NCBI GenBank assembly: GCA_004144935.1
Contig: SDZP01000003.1
Location: 1 to 29,079, forward strand
Direction of reading: 5' to 3'
DNA: 29,079 nucleotides
Source: Caulobacteraceae bacterium
Lineage (GTDB): Bacteria > Pseudomonadota > Alphaproteobacteria > Caulobacterales > Caulobacteraceae
Part shown: positions 18,403 through 25,231 of the stretch, in pieces
Layout: each line of letters begins with the position of its first letter
How positions within the stretch are numbered: position 1 is the first letter of the stretch
Program-made: the position numbers and the translations under genes
Notes under the pieces: generated by a model
What the model saw: only the letters and a program-made list of their open reading frames with translations
Databases searched by the model: none
Told to the model about the DNA's origin: nothing

Positions 18403-20772
18403 CTAGTAGGTCGCCCGCACGGTCACGCCGACCGTACGAGGATCACCGGGGGCGCCGAACAGGGCGCCGGAGTTGCCGGCCTGGGCGCTGATATACTGGA
18501 AGTACTCCTCGTCCCCGACGTTGCGGGCCCAGACGAAGACGTCGAGATGATCGTTCGGCCGCACCCCGGCCCGCAGGTTGACCAGGCCATAGCCGTCGAT
18601 CCGCGAGTATGTGGAGTCCGTCGCCGCCGAATAGTAGCTCGACCGGTAGCTGGTCTCGATGCCGACATAGGCCTCGGCGTCCAGCGATCCCAGGGTCAGC
18701 GGAAACTCGTACTGCGCCCCGGCCGACACCGCCCATTTCGACACCCCGGGCAGGGCCTTGCCGCTGAGGTCGCAGGCGGTGGTGGCCGCCCCGATCAGCT
18801 CCAGCGGGCAGGGGCCGTTCTCGTAGTCGACATACTTGGCGTCGGTGTAGGACACCGAGGTGTAGGCCGAGAAGCCGCCGATGGGGCTGAGCCGCAGGTC
18901 CAGCTCGACGCCCTGCGACCGCACCTCGTTGATGTTGTCCAGATAGGTGCGCAGGGCGCCGCCGGCGGTGTCGACGACGTTGGCCTGGTAGTCGGTGGTG
19001 ACACTGCGGAAGATGGCCAGGTTGGCGGTCAGGCGGCGGTCGAACAGCTGCGATTTGAGACCCACCTCGACGGTGGTGGTCTCTTCCGGTTCGATCACCG
19101 CCCGGTCCAGCACCGGATTGCCCAGGGTGTCGACCGGCAGGCCCGACAGGTTGAGCCCGCCCGACTTGTAGCCCTTGGCCCAGTTTCCGTAGACCAGCAG
19201 ATCGTCGGCCGGGGTCCAGGCCACGTTGATCTGGCCCGAGAAGCTGCCGTCGGAATCGTCGGCCGTGTAGGCCTGCGGCCTGTTCAAGGCCAGCTTGTAG
19301 GCGATCAGGGTCGGATTGGCCGTGGCCAGGCCGCCGGAGACGGTGCTGGCGTACTTCGCCTCCTTTTCCTCATAGGTGTAGCGCAGGCCTGGCGTCACGC
19401 TCAGACTGTCGGTGACATGCCAGGTGAGCTGGCCGAAGGCGGCGTAGCTCCTGGTCGTCGAGGTGGCCACGAAGTCGGAGCGGTAGCCATCGACGAGCGC
19501 CGCCGGCAGCAGCGGGCTGAGCAGCCAGTAGGTGGCGTCCGACCCGTACAGCGACACCCCCTCGGCATCGATGTCCTGCCAGAAAGCGTAGAGGCCGGCG
19601 ACATAGTCGATGGTGTGCGTGCCGTTGGAGGCGAGGCGGAATTCCAGCGAGCGCTGGTCCTGTTCATCGGCGTTTTCTGACCGCTCGATGATCTTCAGGC
19701 TGGTGAAGTCGGCGTCGTTGGCCGGGTCCCAGCTCCAGTAGCGCCAGGCGGCGATGGTGGTCAGGGTGACCGCCCCCAGGTCCCAGTCGGCCACGGCCGA
19801 CAGCCCGCCGATCTCCTGGTTGGCGTGGGCCTCGGCGTTGGCGTCGGTCTTGCGGTCGAAGGGATCGAGGCTGGCGGGGCTGTAGCCCTTGCCCGCCGCC
19901 AGGGCCGGATACTGCGACGCCGCCGGCTTCAACGAGGCCCCGACCCCGGCGAAGACCAGCAGGCAGCAGTCGGTCTTCTGGCGGTTGTAGTCGCCGGTCA
20001 GACGCAGGTTGAAGGCGTCTGTCGGCGTCCGCAGCAGGCCTCCGCGCAGGGCGATGTTGTGCTGGTTGTTGACGTCCTTGCCGGTGGTGACGTTGTCGAC
20101 GAACCCGTCCCGGCTGGTCACCGAAACGCTCAGCCGCGCCGCCAGGGTATCGGCGATCAGCGGCCCGGAGACCGAGCCCTTGGCCTGGATGAAGTCGTTG
20201 TCGCCGAAGGTCAGTTCGCCCTGCGCCTGCCAGTCGAAACTGGGCGCCCGGGTGGTGACGTTGAGGGCCCCGGCCGTGGTGTTCTTGCCAAACAGCGTGC
20301 CCTGCGGCCCGCGCAGGATCTCGACCCGCTCGATGTCCAGCAGGTCGAAGGTCGCCGCCGCCGGGCGGCTGTAATAGACTTGGTCGATGTAGATGCCGAC
20401 CCCGGCCTCCAGCCCGTCGTTGGCCAGGCCCGTGTTGTTGCCGAGGCCGCGAATATTGACCTGGGTGTTGCGCGGGTTGAACGAGCCGAACTGCAGGCTG
20501 GGGGCCAGCTGGACCAGCTGCTGGACGTTGTAGGCCCCGGTCTTCTCCAGGGTCTCGCCGCCCAGCACGGTCAGGGCGATGGGCACGTCCTGCGCATTCT
20601 CCTCGCGGCGGCGGGCGGTGACGATCAGTTCGTCGACTTCGGAGGGCGCATCGGCCGCCGCGGCGGCCTCTTCGACGGCGCCGGCCTCGGCGGCCAGGAC
20701 CGGCCCGCCGGCCAGCAGGGCTGTCCAGGCGGCCGAGACGGCCAGGATCGATCTCAGGTTTCTTGCAGACAC
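18403..20772 (-). CDS. TonB-dependent outer-membrane receptor
   Basis: Outer-membrane active transporter, 789 residues from the GTG at 20770-20772. A signal peptide (about 1-28, ending VLAAEA) is followed by an acidic/Ala linker and a TonB-box-like segment DELIVTARRREE. The plug domain runs about 45-165 (VNIRGLG, then the conserved ERVEILRGPQGTLFGKNTTAG). The rest is a 22-strand barrel ending in an aromatic residue (VTVRATY). The GTG is preferred over an ATG 42 bases upstream because GAGGGG stands six bases before it and the signal peptide then begins normally. It is the first gene of the receptor-symporter-dioxygenase operon. The ligand is unknown; the partners suggest an organic compound, not an iron chelate. 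Confidence 0.92.
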   Translation of the reverse strand: MSARNLRSILAVSAAWTALLAGGPVLAAEAGAVEEAAAAADAPSEVDELIVTARRREENAQDVPIALTVLGGETLEKTGAYNVQQLVQLAPSLQFGSFNPRNTQVNIRGLGNNTGLANDGLEAGVGIYIDQVYYSRPAAATFDLLDIERVEILRGPQGTLFGKNTTAGALNVTTRAPSFDWQAQGELTFGDNDFIQAKGSVSGPLIADTLAARLSVSVTSRDGFVDNVTTGKDVNNQHNIALRGGLLRTPTDAFNLRLTGDYNRQKTDCCLLVFAGVGASLKPAASQYPALAAGKGYSPASLDPFDRKTDANAEAHANQEIGGLSAVADWDLGAVTLTTIAAWRYWSWDPANDADFTSLKIIERSENADEQDQRSLEFRLASNGTHTIDYVAGLYAFWQDIDAEGVSLYGSDATYWLLSPLLPAALVDGYRSDFVATSTTRSYAAFGQLTWHVTDSLSVTPGLRYTYEEKEAKYASTVSGGLATANPTLIAYKLALNRPQAYTADDSDGSFSGQINVAWTPADDLLVYGNWAKGYKSGGLNLSGLPVDTLGNPVLDRAVIEPEETTTVEVGLKSQLFDRRLTANLAIFRSVTTDYQANVVDTAGGALRTYLDNINEVRSQGVELDLRLSPIGGFSAYTSVSYTDAKYVDYENGPCPLELIGAATTACDLSGKALPGVSKWAVSAGAQYEFPLTLGSLDAEAYVGIETSYRSSYYSAATDSTYSRIDGYGLVNLRAGVRPNDHLDVFVWARNVGDEEYFQYISAQAGNSGALFGAPGDPRTVGVTVRATY

Positions 20773-21105
20773 AGGTATCCCCTCGAGCGCCGGGGGGAGC
20801 CGGGCGCCCTGCATGTGTGACGTGGATGGAAAGGGTAGGGATCGGCCGCCGAAAGCCGGCGGCGTCAGGCGGTCAGAACCGCATCAGGTCCGGGCGACAT
20901 CGGCGCATGGCCAACCCCTCAAGCAACAGGCCGCCGCGTCCCGACCGACGCGGGCGAAAGCCCTTGGATGCCGGCACATTGCCCTCCGGCCCCCAATACC
21001 TACTGAATCGATGGGAATTGAGTCGCGACAGAATTTCTCAAGGCTGGATCAGCTTGTCGCTGCCCGGAGCTGTCAAAAATCAGGCCCTCGGGACCGAACC
21101 CGATA
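20773..21105. other. 333-base gene-free region upstream of the TonB-dependent receptor
   Basis: No convincing ORF lies between the receptor GTG and the HAD stop. The region holds a G/C-rich hairpin (CCGCCG at 20846-20851 with CGGCGG at 20857-20862, five-base loop) and a promoter-like pair at 21046-21076 on the minus strand. The part around 20990-21080 is noticeably lower in G+C than its surroundings. If that promoter is used, the receptor mRNA has a leader of about 265 bases. I could not match it to cobalamin, SAM or TPP riboswitch cores. Confidence 0.5.
21046..21076 (-). promoter_or_regulatory. Possible promoter of the TonB receptor operon
   Basis: On the minus strand TTGACA (21071-21076) is followed 17 bases later by GCTGATCC (21046-21053), close to the Caulobacter housekeeping -10 GCTANAWC. 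Transcription would start near 21039. Confidence 0.35.
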
Positions 21106-21711
21106 TCAGAGAAGCTGATGGGACTTCAGCGTCGGCAGCAGAGCTGCAGGATCGGTGAAGTGCAGCACATGGAAGCCGAGCTCGGCCGCCCCCTGGATGT
21201 TGGCCAGGCTGTCGTCGACGAACAGCAGCTGTTCGGGCAGCAGGCCGGCGCGTTCGCAGGCCAAGTGATAGATGGCCGGCTCCGGCTTGATCATGCCCTC
21301 GTCGCCGGAAACGACGACAGCCTTCAGATGCCGCACCGCCGGGGCCATCGGCTCGATGGTCGGCCACACCGGCCCGGCCATGTTGGTCAGTCCGAACTGC
21401 GGAACGCCGCGGGCCGCCAGGGCCTCCATGGCGGCCTGCGTTTCCTCGATCACGCCCCCGAACATCTCGTCCCAGCGGTCCCACCAGGCGCGGATCTCCG
21501 CCTCATGCTCGGGGTGGCGGGCGATCAGGTCCAGGGTGTTCTGCTCGGCGGGCACGCCGCGGTCGGTCAGCCCGTGCCAGGCCAGGGTGCAGACAGACGA
21601 AAGGAACCGGTCGCAAGCGGCCGGTTCCTCGAAAATCTTCGCATACAGGGTCCGGGGATCCCAGCGAACGATCACATTGCCGACGTCCCAGAGGACGCCA
21701 ACCGGGCTCAT
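21106..21711 (-). CDS. HAD-superfamily hydrolase, YihX-like phosphatase
   Basis: Cytoplasmic phosphatase-like protein of 201 residues. Motif I is DVGNVIVRW with nucleophile D9; the second Asp is Gly, as in the YihX-type 'DLGNV' branch, so this is not a defect. Motif II is LTNM (about residues 117-120), the motif III lysine is in MIKPEPAIY, and motif IV is FVDDS. The cap segment between motifs I and II is helical. YihX acts on glucose-1-phosphate in E. coli, but substrates vary in this branch. The ATG shares one base with the rpmJ stop (TGATG), so it should be translated by coupling from the ribosomal protein gene. Confidence 0.9.
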   Translation of the reverse strand: MSPVGVLWDVGNVIVRWDPRTLYAKIFEEPAACDRFLSSVCTLAWHGLTDRGVPAEQNTLDLIARHPEHEAEIRAWWDRWDEMFGGVIEETQAAMEALAARGVPQFGLTNMAGPVWPTIEPMAPAVRHLKAVVVSGDEGMIKPEPAIYHLACERAGLLPEQLLFVDDSLANIQGAAELGFHVLHFTDPAALLPTLKSHQLL

Positions 21712-21836
21712 CAGCCCTGCTTCGCCTTGAAGCGCGGATCGGTCTTGTTGATCACGTACAGGACGCCCTTGCGACGAACCAGCTTGCAGTCGCGGTGGCG
21801 CGACTTCAGCGACTTGAGCGAGCTACGAACCTTCAT
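21711..21836 (-). CDS. rpmJ: 50S ribosomal protein L36, Cys-poor form
   Basis: A 41-residue ORF (ATG at 21834-21836, TGA at 21711-21713) reading MKVRSSLKSLKSRHRDCKLV and ending DPRFKAKQG, which is L36. Zinc-type L36 has a C-C-C-H ligand set; here three of the four are replaced (Lys, Asn and Phe positions) and only C17 remains. It is therefore the zinc-independent form that is common in alphaproteobacteria. It ends in a one-base overlap with the HAD gene. A well-formed promoter lies about 65-95 bases upstream. Confidence 0.96.
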   Translation of the reverse strand: MKVRSSLKSLKSRHRDCKLVRRKGVLYVINKTDPRFKAKQG

Positions 21837-21902
21837 GGTCTCTTACCGTACGGCTGCGGGGAACCCGCGCACGCGGAGGCCCTCATCTGAATTGAGCGGG
21901 CG

Positions 21903-21931
21903 GCTATAGGGGGAGGCGGCCGGGGAGTCAA
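21903..21931 (-). promoter_or_regulatory. Promoter of rpmJ-HAD operon
   Basis: Minus-strand TTGACT (21926-21931) and TATAGC (21903-21908) with an exact 17-base spacer. Transcription would start near 21896 and give a leader of about 60 bases before rpmJ. This is the best housekeeping-type promoter I see in the window. Confidence 0.6.
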
Positions 21932-22012
21932 TGTCCGGGGCCCCCTTTGTTGGGGCTTCGCCGCGCCCGGCCGGGCCCTAAAGCCGGGGCTCCACCTGCC
22001 CGGAGCCGTCCC

Positions 22013-22681
22013 TTGCGCCTGCTGTTTGTCGCTCTAGCCGCCCTGGCCGTCCTCGTCGCCACCCCGGCCGCCGCCGCCTGCGGCAGCGCCGCCGGCAGGA
22101 CCTACAGCGGCAACGCCGTCTGGGACGGCGGCGGGACCTACAATATCGAACTGACCCTGAGGGCCGACTGCACCCTGACCTACGTCATCTACATGGGCTC
22201 GACCCAGCAGGGGACCTGGAGCCAGAGCGGCAATCGGGTGACCTTCGACCTGCCGGCCCTCGACATCCACTACGCGGCCGAACTGGGCGGGCAGACCCTC
22301 GATGGGACGATGACCACCGGCGCCTCCAGGGGTCGGTTCAGCTTCGTCGCCCGGGACAGCGGACGGGTCTGTGGTCAGGGCATCGCCGGCATGCCCGACC
22401 CCTCGGGCCTGACCTATGTCGGCCAGGGACGCTACAACGGCGGCCAGGCTTTCGACATGGCCGCCCGCCTCAACCGCGACTGCAGCGTCACCATCTTCTC
22501 GGACGGCCGCGAGATCAGCGCCGGGACCTGGAGCCAGATGATGGGCATGGTCACCTTCACCACCAGCGACATCGGCGCGACCTACACCGGAACCCTGACC
22601 GGGCCCGGCACGGGCCTGGTCGGCAGCATGGACAACGGCGCTGGCAGCGTCGGGACCTTCAGCTTCAAGCGGAAAGACTGA
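22013..22681 (+). CDS. Secreted two-domain Cys-pair protein of unknown function (paralog 1)
   Basis: 222 residues from a TTG at 22013-22015 that has GGAG seven bases upstream. It begins MRLLF, exactly as the second paralog does, followed by an Ala/Val-rich signal peptide cleaved near residue 21. The mature part is two copies of one domain of about 90-100 residues. Each has Cys-Gly near its start, a later Asp-Cys-Ser/Thr (C23/C53 and C120/C157), a GTWSQ...VTF core (68-78 and 171-182) and a terminal GxFSF (108-111 and 214-218). The alternating hydrophobic pattern suggests beta sheets with one disulfide per domain. No catalytic motif is seen and I do not recognise the family. An upstream ATG at 21947 is in frame but adds a Pro/Arg stretch with no ribosome site. 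Confidence 0.82.
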   Translation: MRLLFVALAALAVLVATPAAAACGSAAGRTYSGNAVWDGGGTYNIELTLRADCTLTYVIYMGSTQQGTWSQSGNRVTFDLPALDIHYAAELGGQTLDGTMTTGASRGRFSFVARDSGRVCGQGIAGMPDPSGLTYVGQGRYNGGQAFDMAARLNRDCSVTIFSDGREISAGTWSQMMGMVTFTTSDIGATYTGTLTGPGTGLVGSMDNGAGSVGTFSFKRKD

Positions 22682-22683
22682 CG

Positions 22684-22773
22684 ATGCGCCTTCCCCTGCG
22701 ACTGGCCACGGCCGCCCTTCTCCGCGGATGTATGGCGCCGGGCGGTAGCTTCACCCTTACCCGGGACAAATGA
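22684..22773 (+). pseudogene. 29-codon ORF, likely deletion remnant of a third paralog
   Basis: ATG at 22684-22686, two bases after the stop of paralog 1, with GGAAAG seven bases upstream; stop TGA at 22771-22773. It opens MRLPLRLATAALL, like the signal peptide starts of the two paralogs (MRLLF). It ends GGSFTLTRDK, like their ends (GTFSFKRKD and GRFNLKRQP). The roughly 200 residues expected between are missing. This fits an in-frame internal deletion joining the signal peptide to the last strand. Alternatives are a genuine small lipoprotein (LLRGC resembles a lipobox) or chance. Confidence 0.45.
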
Positions 22774-22809
22774 GCGCCAGGCCCGGCGCTTTCGGCTAAA
22801 CGGCACGCC

Positions 22810-24345
22810 GTGCGCCCCTTCACCGTCCTGGCCCTCCTCTTCGCCCTGACCGCCGGCCCGGCCCTCGCCGCGCCGGGGCTGGTCCGCGTCGAGACCGGCG
22901 ACCTGCGCGGCGCCTCGGCGGACGGCGTCCTCAGCTTCAAGGCCATTCCCTACGCCGCTCCGCCGGTCGGCAGGCTGCGCTGGCGGATGCCCCGGCCGCC
23001 GGCGCCCTGGGACGGGGTCCGCGACGCCACCGCGTTCGGTCCCGCCTGCCTGCAGGCGCCGGTGCTGGGCGAGTCCTATCCCGTCCCCGGCCCCTACAGC
23101 GAAGACTGCCTGACCCTCAACGTCTGGGCGCCGGCCGAACCAGACCGACCCCTGCCGGTCATCGTCTGGATCCACGGCGGCGGCTTCACCAACGGCGGCG
23201 CCGCCTCAAGGGCCTTCGACGGGGCGGCGCTGGCCGGCCAGGGGGCGGTGCTGGTCAGCCTCAACTACCGGCTCGGCCGCTTCGGCTTCTTCGCCCATCC
23301 GGCCCTCACCGCCGAGGCGACGGGTGAGGCCAGGGGCAACTACGGTCTGGCCGACCAGATCGCCGCCCTGCAGTGGGTCAGGCGCAACATCGCCGCCTTC
23401 GGGGGCGACCCGGGCAATGTCACCCTGATGGGCGAGTCCAGCGGCGGCCTGGCCGTCGCCGCCCTGATGACCAGCCCGGCCGCCGAGGGCCTGTTTCACA
23501 AGGCCATCATCCAGTCGGCCGGCGGGCGCCAGCCGCTGCCCGCCCTGACCGGCCCCAGCCTCGACGGCGGCCGCTCCATGGAGGCGATCGGGGCGGCCTT
23601 CGCCGGCCACCGCCGCACGGCCCGGCAGCTACGCCGCCTGAGCGGCCGCCGGGTTCTGGCCGGCCGCAACATGGTCGACAACATCGAGCGCCGCACCGCC
23701 GTCAACCTGATGGTCGACGGGACCCTGCTGCCCGGCGATCCCCTGACCCTGTTCGAACAGGGCCGCCAGGCGCGCGTGCCCCTGCTGATCGGCGCCAACA
23801 GCGACGAGCTGACCCCCGTCTTCGGCGCGGTCTCGGGCCTGGCCATGGCCCAGTTCGGGCCCCGCGCCGCCGCCCTGCGCCAGGCCTGGCGCCCGCCCGG
23901 CGGCCCCGACCAGACCCACCGCTTCGTCTCCGACCTGCTGGCCGTCGAGCCGGCCCGCCGCATGGCGACGCTCGCCGCCCGCACCGGCCAGCCGGTCTTC
24001 CTCTACCGCTTCGGCTATGTGGCCCAAAAGGAGCGCCGACCCGGCCGGGGCGCGGCCCACGCCAGCGAAATCCCCTACGTCTTCGACAACCCCTCCGGCC
24101 TGCGCCGCCCCACCGACCCCGACCGCGCCATGGCCTCGGCGGTGAGCGCCGCCTGGGTCCGCTTCGCCCGCACCGGCGATCCCTCCGGTCCGGGCGGCTG
24201 GGACTGGCCGCGCTATGACGAGACCCGCCCCGTCCTGGTCATCGGCGAGACCGGCCCGCGGCTTGTCCACGACCCCGACGGCGAGCGCCTGGACCTCATC
24301 GAGAGCCTCTACCCCACCACGATCTGGACCTGGCCCCGGCAGTAA
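22810..24345 (+). CDS. Secreted type-B carboxylesterase
   Basis: Alpha/beta-hydrolase of the carboxylesterase B family, 511 residues. The signal peptide is about 1-20 (ending ALAAPG), so it is exported to the periplasm or beyond. The oxyanion loop is HGGG at 122-125, the nucleophile S210 lies in GESSGG (usual form GESAGG), the acidic residue is probably E333 (NSDE), and the histidine is H417 in HASEIPYVF. All are in the expected order and spacing. The start is a GTG at 22810 with no obvious ribosome site, 36 bases after the small remnant ORF. It sits between two copies of an unknown secreted family. The substrate is not predictable. Confidence 0.92.
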   Translation: MRPFTVLALLFALTAGPALAAPGLVRVETGDLRGASADGVLSFKAIPYAAPPVGRLRWRMPRPPAPWDGVRDATAFGPACLQAPVLGESYPVPGPYSEDCLTLNVWAPAEPDRPLPVIVWIHGGGFTNGGAASRAFDGAALAGQGAVLVSLNYRLGRFGFFAHPALTAEATGEARGNYGLADQIAALQWVRRNIAAFGGDPGNVTLMGESSGGLAVAALMTSPAAEGLFHKAIIQSAGGRQPLPALTGPSLDGGRSMEAIGAAFAGHRRTARQLRRLSGRRVLAGRNMVDNIERRTAVNLMVDGTLLPGDPLTLFEQGRQARVPLLIGANSDELTPVFGAVSGLAMAQFGPRAAALRQAWRPPGGPDQTHRFVSDLLAVEPARRMATLAARTGQPVFLYRFGYVAQKERRPGRGAAHASEIPYVFDNPSGLRRPTDPDRAMASAVSAAWVRFARTGDPSGPGGWDWPRYDETRPVLVIGETGPRLVHDPDGERLDLIESLYPTTIWTWPRQ

Positions 24346-24422
24346 CGCCCCCCTTGTGGGGGCCTCGGCCGCAGCCGCCCTTTGCTAGACAGACACGGTC
24401 ATCATTTCCGGAAGCCGCCGTC

Positions 24423-25142
24423 ATGCGTCTGTTGTTCAGCGTTGTCGTCATCATCCTCGCGCTGCTCGCCTTGCCAGCGACAGCTGAAGCCGCCAAGACA
24501 CCCTGCGGGTTCCTGAACGGCCAGTACGACATCGCCGGCCGGACCTATTCTGCCGAGGTGGTTTGGCCACAGCGGACCCTCAAGGGCCTGGTCACCTTGA
24601 ACGCCAACTGCAGCGCCATGCTGTCGCTGACGGGTCAGGCCTCGGTGATGGGAGCCTGGACGCAGAAGGACGGCAGGATGTCGATGAAGTTCGTCGGCCT
24701 GGACTTCCTCGGCAACGTGGCGGCTGACGGCGCGGTCAGCGGCCAGATGGTCAACAGCATCGACGATGTTGGGGCCTTCAGGCTCACCGCGCCCGATGGT
24801 GGCAGGGCTCCGAGATCCCCACCGATCCCCGCTCCCGCTCCCGCTCCCGGGGGCCGGTGCGGTAACCGGGCCCTGGACAACAGCCGGTTCCAGGGGCCGG
24901 TGGTCTGGCCAGGCGAAACCGTCACGGTGACGGTGTCGCTCAGACCGGACTGCTCGGCGACCTTCCTCGGCCCGGACGGGAAGGCGCTGCCGGGCGAATG
25001 GATCGAGGAAGACGGCGTTGCCTACATCCGCTTCAACAATGGCCAGTTCATGCTGCAGGGGCCCTGGAAGGGGGATCGGCTTGCAGGGGAGTACCTGCTC
25101 AACAATGCTTGGGGGCGGTTCAACCTGAAGCGCCAGCCCTGA
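24423..25142 (+). CDS. Secreted two-domain Cys-pair protein of unknown function (paralog 2)
   Basis: 239 residues from the ATG at 24423 (GGAAG eight bases upstream). The in-frame ATG at 24354 is rejected because it would put 23 non-signal residues ahead of MRLLF. The signal peptide is about 1-23. Domain 1 has C28/C63 and GAWTQ; domain 2 has C146/C177, GEWIE and ends GRFNLKRQP. The domains are joined by a Pro-Ala linker (about 133-143) encoded by a short run of gctccc repeats at about 24830-24848. The layout matches paralog 1, but identity is low, so the duplication is old. Exported, probably disulfide-bonded, with no known function. Confidence 0.85.
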   Translation: MRLLFSVVVIILALLALPATAEAAKTPCGFLNGQYDIAGRTYSAEVVWPQRTLKGLVTLNANCSAMLSLTGQASVMGAWTQKDGRMSMKFVGLDFLGNVAADGAVSGQMVNSIDDVGAFRLTAPDGGRAPRSPPIPAPAPAPGGRCGNRALDNSRFQGPVVWPGETVTVTVSLRPDCSATFLGPDGKALPGEWIEEDGVAYIRFNNGQFMLQGPWKGDRLAGEYLLNNAWGRFNLKRQP

Positions 25143-25231
25143 CCTGAGCCCGCTGATAGCGAGCGCCGTCGACGACCGTCATGGCGTCTTTGTGATGGCA
25201 ACGTTCATGTCCGCCCCGCTAGCTTGCGCCC

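Noticed and set aside
20967..20985. GGCAC...TTGC-like sequence considered as a sigma-54 (-24/-12) promoter
   Set aside because: The GG and GC elements are too close together (far less than the required 10-base spacing).
21106..21711. HAD motif I lacking the second Asp (DVGN), considered as an inactive enzyme
   Set aside because: The D-x-G-N form is normal for the YihX-like branch, and motifs II-IV are present.
21947..22012. Upstream ATG for paralog 1
   Set aside because: It would add 22 Pro/Arg/Gly residues before a good signal peptide and has no ribosome site; the TTG at 22013 matches the paralog's start.
24830..24848. gctccc hexamer run considered as a regulatory or phase-variable repeat
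   Set aside because: It is in frame, only about three units, and simply encodes a Pro-Ala linker between two domains; six-base units would not shift the frame.
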